64,000 bases of DNA from Oidiodendron maius Zn (GCA_000827325.1 KN832880.1:1664112-1728111), one strand, 5' to 3'; positions 45,463 through 60,410 are shown, counted from the stretch's first letter. A program made the numbers and translations. Notes: generated by a model not told the origin, from the sequence alone.

Positions 45463-45993
45463 GGTAAGGGTACTCCCCCGTTACGTGAGCAGAAATTGAA
45501 CAAGAGCAGAGGGCGTAAATAGGCCTCTGTAGGATAGGTCATTGCATAGCATAATAAATTAAATCTTGCTTTCTCTAAAATACTAGCACTTCTGCAGTTG
45601 CATATTCTCGACTTATCTTACAGGTAGCCATCGCCTTCCAACAACGCGGGTACACTGACTTCGCCCGCATCCAAACGTGCGAATTGGTTCCTTCACTCTC
45701 CTCTCTACCTAATATCACAATCGTAACCCTTGATGTCACGTCCGCATTCTCCATTACAGCCTCCGTCGGGATTGGACGTCAGCACACCGGCGAAAACACA
45801 GATATCCTTATCAACAACCGACAATATTAGGTACAGGACGTAATCTAAGGATGGTAAACTCTCGCTAATAGAATTTGTTGTATAATACACTACTACTGGC
45901 TAAAAAGCCAAACCCAAGACTTTTGCCTGTTATATATATACACGCCTGATATTCGTTCCGTACGCCTTCTAGCAGATTGCTCCTTGCTGAGAT
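45463..45993. other. Intergenic region
   Basis: 3' flanks of the DUF7702-like gene and of the potassium transporter. Nothing else recognised. Confidence 0.4.
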
Positions 45994-48774
45994 CTATATA
46001 TCCTTTACAAACCCAACCTCTATAACCCGTTCAGTAGGAACCCGCAAGCTAGCAATTTTAGTACGAGTGTTTTCTCGAATCCACAAGAAGATGCTAAGCA
46101 GCACCTTGCGCCAGATGCTCGTCCCCGATCTGACTCTCATTTGCTCCTTGCCGATAATATATAAAACCTTACGATCGTGTGCTTCGAGAAGCTTGTTTAG
46201 ATCTGCTGCTATGGATTTATCTTTCTGGGAATTGTTCGTTGATTCTGAATGTTGGGATTCCTCCCTAACCTTGGGGACTTTCTCATTTTGGGAAGGTGGT
46301 GTGGATGAGCCATTGTTGTTCTGAATCTGGTCCAGTTCATCTTGGGTTTCGACGATGGTAATAGATGAGTCATGTTCGTCCTGAGTCAAGTCCTGATCAT
46401 CTTGGGCTTGGACTATGGTAGTAGGTGAGTTAGGGTGTTTGAGTATCGCGCCAGATGTAACAATGTACTTCTGAACTTGTTCGCAGAGAAGGGCTGCCAG
46501 GTTAGGTGCAATGACTTCGTCTGTATAGCCATGCCGGACGACGATGCGATAGCAATTTGGTATTCCGAGCCGGGAGACACTATAGCGATTCTCTGGGGAT
46601 ACTGATGGTGCCTCTATGGGTCGGAGATGGAAGAAAATCATCACCTCAGGGATCGCAGCAAGCTTGGATAGGAACTGACTGAAAACTGCCGGTGTCGTCT
46701 CCCCGGATTTGTCGAAGAAGATCCCTAACCCCTTAACGATACTAAGTGATTCTCCCCCATATTTAGGTTTCAGTCGAAGTTGGCCGTCTTTAGATGCTGT
46801 AACAAGATGACTTGTTGGGAAGCGGTCTTCAGCCTCGGCTTGCCATTGTTTCTCTTTACCAAACCGCCACAGAATAAAGATAGCGCCCAGGACACTCGAT
46901 AGAGTGAGCGTAAACCACGCACCATCGGGAACTTTTATCAGGGCTGAAGATAGATATAGACCGTCAAGACAGGCAATTGTAAGCCACGGAAAGAAGACAA
47001 ATATAGGGTTCACCTTCCACACTATTAGTGCTGCAAGCGATACCATACACGTGTCGAAGAACGTGACGAACATAACACAGACACTAGTATATATTAGTAA
47101 AATATATGGAGAGAAGAAGGCAAGTTAATACCCATAGGCATTTCCAAGGGAGGTAGTCTAGGAGATTATAAGTAATTGTACTAAATGAGCTGGGGGTAAG
47201 GGGCTTACATTATTATAAATGGCCGCAGCTAAGACCGTCCCAATCATAAGGAGCCAGTTAACCAAAGGGACGTAAAGCTGGCCATGAAAGACTTTTGAAG
47301 TATGAACGACCTTAATTTGAGGGAAGTATGAGAGCTTCATAATTTGAGACATAAGCTGCAAGACGACCTCATTGTTAGCTCGGGGCGCAAAATACGACGA
47401 ATCTAGTCTTACTTGAAAAGTTGCGGTAATGATTGCCTGTGACGCAACAATAGCAGCCAAGAGAGCAACTATAAGAGATGGGTAGAGCATTCCAGGGGGT
47501 ACCGAATTAAAGAATGCATTTGTATAGGCCCCAGGATGATGGCTGATATAGGCTGCCTGTCCGGTATAGGCCAAGAGTAGGCACGGGAATGTGTAGCAAA
47601 GCCAACTTAGCTGGATGGCATGCCTACTGAAGGCCCCCAAGTCGGCAAATAGAGCCTCCACTCCAGTAAATGATAGTAGAACACCTCCGAGCATTTTCCA
47701 GCCGTCAGTTTTCCTACGGATGAGAAACTTAAACGCAAAGCTGGGCGAGAAAGCTTTCAGCACCGAATGGTCAAACTTGACAAGGTTATAGATACCAAAG
47801 CCACCATTAAAGCCAAGCCAGATTATAACAATCGGGGCAAAAGCAGTAGCTAGTTTTGTTGTTCCAAGGGGTTGTATAAGGAATAGGAGGATGAGAATTC
47901 CACATGTTACTCCCACAACAGTGGACTTTGAAATATCAGGCTTAACTACGTTAAGGCCCTGTACGGCTCCAAGAACCGACTGTGCAGGTGTCAAAACACC
48001 GTCAGACATTACCATTGACACTGCAAGGACTCCCATAGTCTTGAGCAATCCTCTCAAGAACCGGCTGCTCTCGAGAACAGAGCGGACTTGTCGATTAGCT
48101 GTGTCGAGGTCAGTCGTCAAGTGTCTTTCAATCCGCACCATAGAAGCATCTTGTGGGCCACGTTTCGTTATATTAGCCTGGAGTATGCCCGATCAGCATC
48201 AAGTGCATGTCTTAAACTCTGATAACTCACGTATCTGGAGAGCAACGAGTAAGTGCTAAATGTCCCTCCTTCCCCCTCATTGTCGGCGTGGAGAATGACG
48301 AGGACATATTTCACGGTAACCATTATTATGAGAGTCCATATGATAATCGAGAGGACTCCAATAAGATCCTCGTTGGAAGGTTCAGAGGAAAAAGTCGAAG
48401 AATAGACGTAGAGTGGACTGGTTCCAATATCACCATAGATCGCGCCGATACTCTGGTAGGTAAGCCATAATAGAGCTGTGCCTTTGAAAACCTGACTACT
48501 TGAGTATTCGCGCCATGCACAGATTCATGAAGGCAACGCATACCTGTTTCTCTTTAAAGTCGCCAGCTTGGCGAAGCCCGGGGTCTTCATCTTCGCCTTC
48601 TTCGCCGTCTCCAGATCTAGTGTCAACCGAGAATCGTCCCAGCCTCGATTTGGACCGTCGTCTATCAATGGATATTCCACGAGTATTGTAGATCCCACCG
48701 ACAGATTCTCGGCCTCTACGCTCGTCAATTGGCCTCTCTGGCTTGACTGGATCAGCGATTCGGATGGTCGCCAT
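45994..48774 (-). CDS. KUP/HAK high-affinity potassium transporter
   Basis: The start at 48774 gives MATIRIADPVKPERPIDERR, an acidic hydrophilic N-terminus, then after an intron LLWLTYQSIGAIYGDIGTSP, the family signature. Following blocks are NEGEGGTFSTYSLLSRYA, SMVMSDGVLTPAQSVLGAVQ, FNGGFGIYNL, GVEALFADLGAFSRHAIQLS, AYTGQAAYISHHP, SQAIITATFQ, then (after an intron) MKLSYFPQIKVVHTSKVFHG and VNWLLMIGTV, then a further exon with NAYGVCVMFVTFFDTCM. A long cytosolic C-terminal domain ends at 45994. About 800 aa are expected. The transporter takes up K+ at the plasma membrane. The C-terminal domain carries an acidic Gln/Asp-rich insert (TIVQAQDDQDLTQDEHD). Four or so introns; some borders not fixed. 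Confidence 0.9.
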
Positions 48775-50136
48775 GCCTGCCAGCTCCACCTCTGTGAAAG
48801 TCGCGCTCGCTAAACGGTACTGGCGAGAGGAACGAGGGGGAAAAAAAGACAGAAACGGACGACAAAACGGGCATGAAGCGTTGGATGAAAAGGCCTACCT
48901 CGGCGTATTAGGAACTGTTGCGCGTGTGGAGAAGCACTTGTAAGTTCACACTGGGCATCATTTTGTATTTAATGCCTATGATAATACTGATCGCAACAAC
49001 CCAAGGGGAGGCTGAGCTGACCATAACACTGGCCAACGGGGGTGGCTGATATGTAAGCCGCAGCTGCTTAAATTAGACTGCTGCTCTGCCCCAAACACTG
49101 CGATGCATACTACGCCGCGCGCTTACCTGTGCACGTCGTGATCTACCGAGTAATTTACATTCTTTGCAATGCGGCTTCGCTAAAAGAACTCTCTCGTGGA
49201 AAGCTCCGCCACTCTGTGCGCCGCTCTATTCTAGGAGCGCTGTAGAAGACCGATTTCTTTGGTTCTTCGGATTTGGTGGCAGGCACTGTGTTTCAATGCC
49301 TGAGGGGCCAATTTCGCAGAATCCTTCCCACTCTCCTACAGACACGCTCTTCACTGCCAAATGGCCGACACAGTCTGTCAGCTAAAGCGAAGGTACTGCG
49401 ATGGAGCATATCGCGCTACCCGACCTCGACCCTACCGTAGGCATCCAAAATGGGAAATCGCACAACATGGGAATCCCTACACGTAGGGCCCCACGCTCTC
49501 ACCCACATTCAGTTATCCAGACTTAAGATTGCCTTTCATTGGTGTGTACGTACCCCTGAAACAACCATGCCTGAATGCTGCAGTGTTTACCGTGGCTCCT
49601 AACTTTTTCTGGGTTTATGAGAGTTCCAGCCGTAGGAGGCTTAAATAGATAACGGCTTCTCTATTGACATCTCAATTTTGCGTAGGGACGCATACCCCAA
49701 ATAAAATACCATACATATGCCGTTCGGAACGCTTTTGGCTCTAGCACGTGATAGAGACGCCTCAGTTAGTGCCTGTGTCATTCAACTAGCTTGCCATCTT
49801 TAATGCGAATTATCACCTGTCATGTCACGTGACCAGGCATAGAAGTCTGTCGCTCATTGCTAAGACTAGGAATCTCCTTGGACAAAATAGAACTCCTTCC
49901 CCCCTCTCTCTAACGAGACAGTTTGAAAGTGTTCGGGCATCGTCGGTATCGTCTAAAGCAAGTTTGGTGATTGTGGGTGCGGCTCGGGCGGACTTCGGAT
50001 TCCGGTCCGTGTGTCCAGATGACGCCGGCGCCGGCTTTCCTGGGTATCGGCACCGGATGGCCGACGCGAAGAACGTCCAGATCCGAGTGAATATTTCCGC
50101 TTCTATCAAAATCCCTGGTTATCGCACAACTGGAAA
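48775..50136. promoter_or_regulatory. Divergent upstream region of the potassium transporter and the Zn2Cys6 regulator
   Basis: About 1.36 kb without a supported gene. A plus-strand frame at 49829-50140 overlaps the regulator's promoter and has no homology. The CGG-N10-CCG palindrome at 49989-50004 lies 133 bp upstream of the regulator start. Confidence 0.45.
49989..50004. promoter_or_regulatory. CGG-N10-CCG palindrome upstream of the Zn2Cys6 regulator
   Basis: The sequence is CGGACTTCGGATTCCG, 133 bp before the regulator ATG. Inverted CGG half-sites are the usual targets of Zn2Cys6 dimers, and near-identical copies stand before neighbouring enzyme genes. Autoregulation is inferred. Confidence 0.55.
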
Positions 50137-52586
50137 ATGATGGAGTTGGGGCACATGAATGACTCCGGACAGGTTGGTCGGAGAGCATGCCAGGAATGCA
50201 GCAGAAAGAAATCTAAAGTGAGATTCCTAACCCAGATATGTCAGAGCAGCTTTGGTGACAGCCGCTGTGTGCTTGAAGTGTGACAGGTTGCTCCCCCTTT
50301 GCTCGTCGTGCCGACAGTACAAGAAGGTCTGTAAATATGAGAGACCTGGTAAGACACCATTAACGAGGAGGTATGATTGCACCATTGTTTTGCCCGCAAT
50401 CGTCAGTAATAGAATCGCAGCCATTTGACACAAGTTGAGAAAGAACTTGCCTCGACAAAGGCCTTGCTGGAGAGACTCAGGCAACAGCAAGGAGATGGAG
50501 GAAGCCATGAGCCATCCTTTCCCTCCCTTGGAGTTGGTAGAGAAACTGCAACTCCATCTGCATATCCACCTCGCTCTTTGGACTACGGTCGATCCCCAGG
50601 GTATAGCAAAACTGCTTCAATCGTCCCCCAGCAGGCTTTATTCACACCAGAAAACATCGTATCTCCGAGTTCTGAGAATATGCGGCCATCAAATGTAGAG
50701 CATAGGATTGGCATGACTCAGATGATAAGTTCTAGGTTGGATACACCGAGCACTGATAAGATATCGCGCTCTCATCGGAGTATTATGATTTCATTGGAGA
50801 GTCTCCCAACTGCAGAAAATTTCGAATGGGACGAACGTAATGGAAAGTTTGGTGGGCGGAAATTCGTGGATGGGATGGGAAGTCTGACTAGTAACACAAA
50901 TGGCAGTGGTTATCTCGGTGGGACATCTCTTTAGTATTACGTCGCCAAGCGCTAAGATGTTGTAGGCGTTGCATCAGGGGCCGCACTTTTGCGTATTACC
51001 GGCGGCGACAATGACCATGATTCTGGGACTACAAGCCCAGGGCCGTCCACAGTACCATTCGATATTACTTCACCATCAGCTTTGGATGGCTTCATTGATG
51101 ACTACTTTTCTCTATATCATCGCTCCTACCCCATAGTACATGAGGCAACATTTCGAGCCCAATTCATGGAAGTCATTCCGCGTCCAAGCGGGAATGCCTG
51201 GCAAGTCCTAATGTATGTTGTAGCTGCACTAGGCGCATGGTCAGCAGCTACGCAGCATACAGACGTTGATACAGCACTATTCGAGGCGGCAAAGTTTAGA
51301 TTTTCAACTGATCTATTGGAAACAGGAAATGTAGTCCTGGTTCAGGCCTTGACTTTGATGTCGAATTACGTGCAGATGAGAAACAAGCCAAATTCAAGTT
51401 ATAACTACTACGGTTTGGCACGGCGTATAGCCATGGGGATTGGGCTTCACAAGGAATTTCCAACCCGGCAGTGGGATCCACTGGTAGTAGAGATGAGGCG
51501 GAGGGTTTGGTGGTGTTTGTATGTGTTTGACATGGGAAGCATCATTACATTCTCTAGGCCGCCTGATTTTCCACAAAGCGGGGTCGACGTTGAATTGCCA
51601 ATAAATATACACGACTCTGTCAGTATTGCTTGATTTGCTAGAGGCATGGATACTTTGCTGACCAGACAGGACCTCACGGCATCCACATCTCAAAGACCAC
51701 TGCCAGCGGATGAAACCACACTTTACACTCACTTAAGAGCCCAGTGTACTTTCCACAAGGCTACTTGTCATATCTATGCACGAATGATCTCAACTCCGTT
51801 CCCTACGGCAAAGGAAATGGTTGAACTAGACGATTCGTCAATCCATCCCTGGCTTAGCTCACTGCCTCATTACTTTCAACTGCACAAGATGCAACTTCCC
51901 AAATACATACTCTGCCATGCTACCCTTCAATGGCGATATCGCAACTTCAGGATACTGGCGTACCGTCCATTTCTTGTTCGGCGGGCCATGTCGGGCCCAG
52001 AGTGGGGAACGGATCAGGAAAATACGGAGGATCTAGAGCATACCGATATTGCGTTCCACCGCTGTCTTGATGCTGCAAGGGAGTCAGTTGAGCTCATTTC
52101 GAGTTTCTGGTTTGGCAATGCCCAGACAATGATGGCGTCCTGGTACGGGCTATATTTCCTGTTTCAGGCTGTCCTTATCCCAATAGTCTGTCTCCGCAAC
52201 AACCCAAACTCGGACATGGCCAGAGGATGGCGTGCCCAGATTCAGGAATCAACCAGAGTTTTGGAATCAATGATAAGGCTTAATCCTACAGCAAATCGTT
52301 GCCTTCGCGTCGTGATATACCTAACTCAGCCATATATCTCATCTGATGACGGGACGGACGGGCCTACCCAGGAATCACTGCAGGATCAGCTAACCGGTCT
52401 ATACCCGATGATGTGGCCCGTTTTTGGATCGGAGCTTGAACCTTTCGATCGGGTTAATATACTGTAAGTTTGTCGATTTAATGCCTGTTTTGTACATCAA
52501 TTGGGGAGCATTCGCTAATATGTTCGGTCTTTAGACAAGAATCAGCCATTGTTGATTTCGTGAATCGGATGGCGGCATTTGATTGA
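50137..52586 (+). CDS. Zn2Cys6 transcription factor with fungal middle homology region
   Basis: Exon 1 (50137-50217) reads MMELGHMNDSGQVGRRACQE then CSRKKSK. Splicing to 50279 gives CDRLLPLCSSCRQYKKVC, completing the six-Cys cluster CxxCx6C...CxxCx6C. After further introns come a coiled-coil linker (VEKELASTKALLERLRQQQ), a Ser/Pro-rich region and, from 50989, the middle homology region (DDYFSLYHRSYPIVHEATF, YYGLARRIAMGIGLHKEFP, RRRVWWCLYVFD). The exon before 51620 joins at a GTCAGT donor to the exon at 51667 (INIHDS to DLTAS). The last exon starts near 52535 and ends at 52586 (DFVNRMAAFD). About 700 aa. It is probably the regulator of the adjoining reductase/dehydrogenase genes, since palindromic CGG sites recur there. 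Confidence 0.87.
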
Positions 52587-52852
52587 ATTGTGAGGACGAT
52601 ATTTCACAGTAGAGAAGATCCAAATAAGCTATCTGTTTTGGGACTCTCACTCTGATACGTTTAGGCACAGAGGTGCAGTTGTTCACTCAAGGTCTCCTGC
52701 ACTACGTCACTTATTGATATAAATTCAGAATTGACCTATCTGACTGAATGCAGACGCAAGGGAGAGATATGGCAATGTAACGAGCCTCTAAATAAAATCC
52801 CACTATGTTGCGCGAAGTTAAGAGAGCCCTTTTGAACTACCCATGTGAAGAT

Positions 52853-53981
<1,129 letters not shown>

Positions 53982-54445
53982 TGCTCGACTGTGAGCAACT
54001 ATACCCGGATATTTCTATACGGTAATTTTACTGCTTACAGCTTACTGCTAGATTTTGGTGGGGCAAGTCGTCGGACAACTGTTCTCCGGTCAAGCCATCC
54101 ATGACAGAAGTCCGTCTCGATGTCTTTAATAAGGATGTAATGGTGATCTATTGGCGGACTTCGAATTCCGCGTCTATCCGGTCCTGTGTATATCCTGTTA
54201 TCCATAAAGAATAGGCTCCACATCTGATAGCGACTGGGTCGCTTCGGACATGTGTTGACCGATTTTCCAGTCATGGGAATAATAGACCAGAAGCGAATTA
54301 CCAAGTGACTCCTAACTGTCGTATAGTGCTAATGCCCATCAGGGTATATATAACCGTTCTTCAATTTTAATTTTTGAGACAATGTTTTGAGTTCCACATT
54401 GCTCCTTTCTGCTTCTACCATCGACGCATCTTTACGAACTGCAAG
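53982..54445. promoter_or_regulatory. Divergent promoter of reductase and zinc dehydrogenase
   Basis: A 464-bp region between head-to-head genes. It contains a CGG-N10-CCG palindrome at 54155-54170 and no coding frame of note. Confidence 0.5.
54155..54170. promoter_or_regulatory. CGG-N10-CCG palindrome in the divergent promoter
   Basis: CGGACTTCGAATTCCG differs at one base from the copy upstream of the regulator gene and is itself an almost perfect palindrome. It is placed to serve both divergent genes. Confidence 0.6.
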
Positions 54446-55779
54446 ATGACAGTCATCACGGTACCAACCCCAACGTTCTCAAACATTAATAGTGTTTCAA
54501 TGCAATTAATAGATTGCAATAGGGTCAGAATCCGGCATTTGTGTTGAGGGCTATTGCGCAGGCCGACTTTGAAGATAGGCCGATTCCCAAATTGAGAGAT
54601 CCTTGGGATGTCCGAGTTCAAATTGCTCAGACTGGAATATGTGGCTCAGATCTGCATTACTATGATCATGGAAGGATTGGAGGTTGGTGATCCGCATAAG
54701 TGAAGTGGAACGCTTTGATGACTTAGGTGGGCAGATTTTGTTCTCACAACACCCATAATTCTGGGACACGAAAGCTCGGGAACTGTCGTGGAAATAGGTT
54801 CTGCTGTCAAAAACCTCAAGGTTGGAGATCGTGTCGCAATTGAACCCGGAGTGCCGTGCCGACAGTCAGTCAATCTCAGTAACTGCTACGTTATTTATTA
54901 ATGGTGCGCACAGCTGTGACTACTGCCGATCTGGATCTTACAACTTGTGTCCCGGTACTGTTTTTGCTGCTACTCCTCCTTGGGATGGCACTCTCGCAAA
55001 ATACTTCATAGCCGCGGCAGACTATTGTGTCCCGCTTCCTGATCATATGGATATGGAGCAAGGTGCTTTGGTAGAGCCAGTCGCCTGTGCTGTGCAGATG
55101 ACTAAGGTAGGGAACGTGCGGGCGAACCAAACTGTGGTTGTGTTTGGTTGTGGCCCCATCGGTGTCCTTTGCCAGAAGGTCTCAAAGATTTACGGGGCAA
55201 AGAAGGTGATTGGCGTAGATATCAGTCAAGGGAGATTGGATTTCGCCAGAAGTTATGGCGCCGATGATACCTTTCTGCCTCCTAAGAAACCTTCGAGCGA
55301 GAAGACAGATATGGAGTGGAGTGAGCAGCTGGCGAACATGATCAAGGAGAGTTTTAACCTCGGTGAAGGTCCAGATGTTGTGATTGAAGCTACTGGGGCT
55401 GCGAGCTGTATCGCAACCGGAATTTATTTGACAAAGAAAGGCGGAACTTTTGTTCAAGCAGGCATGGGCAAGGAGGTAAATTTACTCTCGAGCGTTTTAG
55501 CATTACTTATCCAAACGGGGAATATCTACTGACTCGGACTAGATCGTGGACTTTCCCATTACCATCGCATGCATTCGGGACCTTACAATACGTGGTTCCA
55601 TCCGCTACACTACCGGCTGTTATCCTACCGCTGTCGATCTAGTTGCTAGCGGAAAAATTGATGTGAGGCCTTTGGTCACTAACAGATTCAAGTTTGAAAA
55701 TGCGAAGGAAGCTTTCCAGTTGGTGCGAGAGAAGCACGAAAATGTCATTAAGGTTTTGATCCAGGGAGCTCAAAATTAA
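54446..55779 (+). CDS. Zinc-dependent xylitol/sorbitol dehydrogenase-like enzyme (MDR family)
   Basis: The start at 54446 gives MTVIT, then an 84-bp-range intron, then [20 protein letters not shown]. The catalytic zinc site is supplied by Cys in GICGSD and His in LGHESSG; the structural zinc Cys cluster is [20 protein letters not shown] after splicing at a GTCAGT donor. The cofactor loop is [12 protein letters not shown], then VIGVDIS (Asp favours NAD+). The last exon (from about 55544) reads [20 protein letters not shown] and ends [10 protein letters not shown] at 55779. About 370 aa. Family members oxidise polyols (xylitol, sorbitol, L-arabitol) to ketoses, complementary to the neighbouring ketose reductases. 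Apparently intact, with five exons or so. Confidence 0.9.
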
Positions 55780-56268
55780 TTGCCAGTCATCTAGTATCAA
55801 ATGCTTATTTCTGCGTATGCTTGTTTCAAGTGGCCAAATATTTCAGTGTTTGTGGTATTAACTTCTTAGTTTAGATAGGATCAAAGATACTAAAGCTTGC
55901 AGGAAATCATTTGTTCTAGGATTGATCACCTTTTCTGCACCCGCTGCCTCTCCTTTGCCTACCCTCCCGGGTTGGAGCAGATGTATGACGCTGTTGCAAT
56001 TCTTCTTCTTTGAGAATGAAAGTTGTACTTTAGTAGACTTCGTATATTTCTTTCCAAAGCTTTGAAATGGAAGTATTTTTCCAGCCATTTTAAACCTGTT
56101 CATAATCTGTCAATGCAGCGCAATACTAAATAGTAGAAGATTAATCTCACCACCTAGCACAACCTACGGAGCCTTCAATTATGAGTCATGGAATCAAATT
56201 CAAAGCTCTCAAAATACAATTTAACTTGTAGTAGCTAATGATTCTAGAACATGCCGATGACAGCAGAC
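55780..56268. other. Intergenic region between convergent genes
   Basis: 3' flanks of the dehydrogenase and of the second reductase. A minus-strand frame at 55858-56103 (81 codons, Lys-rich) has no recognised family and is probably chance. Confidence 0.4.
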
Positions 56269-57273
<1,005 letters not shown>

Positions 57274-57881
57274 GTTGAAAACTCAGTTTAGACCAAAACT
57301 CACTTTGGTATGCAGCTCGACAATTGGGTTGCTCTTTATATCTTCTATGCTCCGTGAGCGACAATCTTTTTTTCGGATTCAATCACCGGAATTGGACAAC
57401 CGAGGCTCTACAGATCCTATACGCCCGGTAAAAATCGAGGCCGGAATTAAACCTCTTGGATCGGACATCTGATCCCGACTGAGCAAGCCCGGTGGGAACC
57501 GGATCTAGGTCGGTCAGTAATGTCCGGTGTTGAGTCCTCCGGTCGCTTAGGCTCATGCGGTCTTGATAATGTAGGGAACAGTGCAATGACTGAACACTGA
57601 TAATGCCACTGGCGATATTCCCAGGGCATCACACTATCCGGCTCCTTAGACTTCATCTATTCATGTAATCTAAAGCTCAAGACTATCCATCTGATCAGGT
57701 AACATCCATCCAGAAGAATTATTTTTACGGCATCAGTATATATCTATTCGGCCCCGAAGCGCCTGTTCATATATAGAATTGAGCTTCCGCGAAGTTAAGA
57801 TATAAATTAGAGATAGCAAATTCAGAATGCAGACGGCATCGCCTCCTGAATATACGCCGAGCGTACCCCAATCTCACGTCC
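57274..57881. promoter_or_regulatory. Upstream region of the second reductase, rich in CGG half-sites
   Basis: Between about 57375 and 57545 many CGG/CCG triplets occur, some as inverted pairs at short spacing (CCGGTGGGAACCGG near 57489, CCGGTGTTGAGTCCTCCGG near 57523). One pair (57462-57477) has the same N10 spacing and similar core as the sites at 49989 and 54155. Confidence 0.5.
57462..57477. promoter_or_regulatory. CGG-N10-CCG palindrome upstream of the second reductase
   Basis: CGGACATCTGATCCCG shares CGGA-TC--AT-CCG with the two other copies and lies 189 bp before the reductase start at 57273. Confidence 0.5.
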
Positions 57882-58573
57882 CTACACGATCTCCAACTTG
57901 ACATGATACATAGTAATGTCCTTAGCAGAGTCCTCAATTAACGGGACATTCTCTGTAAAAGCCTTTGTCTCCATCGCCCTCTGATGCGCCCCTAAATCTG
58001 TCCATCCAATAACAGCAATATATAGATCCTCAGTCCCATTATGCTCATTCTCTCCGTCTTTCACTCCGTTTGTCGCAAAAGCTTTGGCGATACCAGTGCA
58101 TCCATCTGCATGCTCAATAGTAGACGAGAAAGCGGCAAACCTGTCGACAAAACTGGAGGTGAAGGAAGAGAAAATTACGATTTCTGTCAATTCGGCTTGG
58201 AAAACTCGTGGATGCTTATACGGAGCAAGCGATGTATATAAAGACTGAGAAACACCGTGGATAACGCAATCAAGATGAGATTGAAATGATGTAAAACTGG
58301 TTGAATGCATGAAATTCAGACAGTGCCTGATTGATATCCAATCTTCGCCCATCACCTGTTGGCATGATGAAAAACTTGATAACATTTTAATGGGGACTTA
58401 CCAATTAGTAAGTATACTTTATCTGGAGATTCAATTGTCTGGCCCCAGAAGATATTCCGTACTCCATCTTGCTGTGCCAGTGTGGAGAGGGCTTTATTCC
58501 AATCAAGATTTGTGAGAGATAATTTGCCCTCGGAAATTATTTTTGGATGTAAGGTAAAATAAATAATTTCCAT
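57882..58573 (-). CDS. Small dimeric alpha/beta-barrel (ABM-like) protein
   Basis: The start at 58573 gives MEIIYFTLHPKIISEGKLSL, then NIFWGQTIESPDKVYLLI, followed by an intron ending near 58330. The second half reads FMHSTSFTSFQSHLDCVIHG, ELTEIVIFSS, DLYIAVIGWTDLGAHQRAM and ends ITMYHVKLEIV at 57882. Two repeats of a strand-helix-strand pattern with a W-x-S/D...H turn fit the antibiotic-biosynthesis-monooxygenase-like ferredoxin barrel. Function is unknown; such proteins accompany oxidoreductase clusters as small oxygenases or stress-response barrels. The intron donor was not fixed exactly (near GKSP at about 58400). Confidence 0.6.
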
Positions 58574-59543
58574 GATTTGGGATTTGAATATTCAGAAATC
58601 TCGTTCCGTGCGAATAAGGCGAGTAACTGCCAGCCCGCTCGGAAATAATGGGGGACGAAGCTTTATCTGAGATTAGGGATACCGTAGAGAGCACTATCAC
58701 TGTCTAAATGTTTTCGATGCGCAACTGGCTGACCGGACAAAAGCCCCTGGCGGAGATTATGCCAAAATCCCGCGCGGAGTTTTCCTGGCCGCCCGATACA
58801 GCTATGTGCGAAATCGGTGTCCTGTTCATTAAGCAAGATAAATGCACGAACCAGCTAAAGGGGTGTGTGTATTAACTTGTATCCGCACATAATACTTCAC
58901 GAATTAGACAGCGAAGCAGAAATAGAAGGCAGCCACCTATTCATGATGTTTTACTGTCCAGCGGCTTGACCACAATGGTGCCAAATCTCACCCTCTCAGA
59001 GCCTCATCTGATTCATAACTTGACTAGCAGTAAGTTACAGTCACAAGCGAAATCGGCCCCCGCCTTGAAAACACTTCCAGCTTTTATTTTCAGCCACAAT
59101 ACCCATTCTAGTGAGCAAACTGGAGGTATTGAGGCAATATTACTCCATCATAACGTGCCCAAAAGATCTTGTACAGCACTACTCTCGCCCTTTTGCTAAC
59201 AAATGGTTGCTGTGGAAAATGTCTCTCTATTACGTTATACAAGGGACAGTACATAACTATTCTAGAGTAGAAATCGAATGGCTTTATAGATAATTATAAA
59301 TGGATATATTCCCTTAGACACCCTGCAAAAGAGAATAAAGAAAATATAATTATATACATAATGCGGTCTATACCCTATGATAGTCCTACATATGCGCTTG
59401 GATACCTCATTGAATCCAAGAATAGAAATTCTCCCTAATGAGTGTCCTATAACAACAATTTTTTGCCCGATAGCGTCATAATTTACTCGATAAGCAGGAG
59501 AAAGCCAGAGAATATTTGGCCCTCCTTTCCGTTACCTGATTAT
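58574..59543. other. Intergenic region
   Basis: The part next to 58573 is the promoter of the barrel protein gene. Short plus-strand frames at about 58966-59293 have no homology. The right part (about 59290-59560) is AT-rich. Confidence 0.4.
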
Positions 59544-59960
59544 TTAATATAAATAGAGCACGTGTAATATTTCCATCGGGTGAGAATGCGACCGAGTGAC
59601 GTAGTCCGAGTAGCCCTCAAGTGTCTGTAGGACCGCTCCCGTTACGGCATCCCAGAGCCACACTCTCTTGTATGACCTGGACACGACCTGCGTACCATCT
59701 GGCAAGAAGGCTACTACCTCGACCGAGTCTAAGTGTCGCCGAGTGTCTATAGAGCAGCGCCTCAATCTTCTTGGACTTTGATTTAGTTTCGATCCAAGTT
59801 AGGATACAATTCTGGAATCGTTTTCGAACAATGCTCTTCTCTAGGGAGAAGACAAGGACTGAACGGAATATTTGTTGTGGTACTTGTTTAATTACCGACT
59901 GGTTATATAGAACAAATTGCTTTGCATTGTAGATGAACATCTACAGATTAGGAATTTCAG
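59544..59960 (-). pseudogene. Fragment of a NACHT-WD40 (NWD-type) NLR gene
   Basis: Two minus-strand frames read as pieces of one gene. The first, FIYNAKQFVLYNQSVIKQVP followed by QQIFRSVLVFSLEKSIVRKR, matches the segment between NACHT and WD40 repeats in NWD proteins (krFvlxnxxiixxaPLQiYxSALvFsPxxSivRkxF). The second, SVEVVAFLPDGTQVVSRSYK then RVWLWDAVTGAVLQTLEGYS, is a degenerate WD40 repeat. The NACHT part and most repeats are missing and the frame is broken, so this is a scrap left by deletion or recombination. WD repeats of this class are known for high internal repeat turnover. Confidence 0.7.
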
Positions 59961-60410
59961 AATCTGGGTGTTAAGTGGGCCAGCACTGTGCTTGGGTGTA
60001 TCGCCGTGGGTTTAATTCCTATTCCGGTGGTGTTTTACATATGGGGCTCGAGAATAAAGGCATTTTTTATGACAACTAATGGGTTAAATCCACTAGAATA
60101 TTAATATTTAAAACTAAGAGATTCTAGGGAAAAAAGTTAACTTTAATTTATTCTATACACCCCAACAACTACCTCCTGAAAATATTTTAGCTTCATTCCA
60201 ATGCTGCTAACCAAAAAAGAGGATGGTATAATTATCTACATAATATCTAGTTATTCTTGAACCTGTTATTACATCAGTTCCACGTATTCTGTGTTAAGTT
60301 ACATCGAACTCCGAATAGTGCACCACTGTCCTCGGATCTCACAACCACATCCCGGCTCCCATATTTTCAGTTGGTGATACTTAAATCGTCACACCTGCAG
60401 AGAGGAACAT
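59961..60410. other. AT-rich intergenic stretch
   Basis: About 60040-60260 is strongly A/T-rich. No gene or repeat recognised; the right end is the 3' flank of the MFS gene. Confidence 0.4.
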
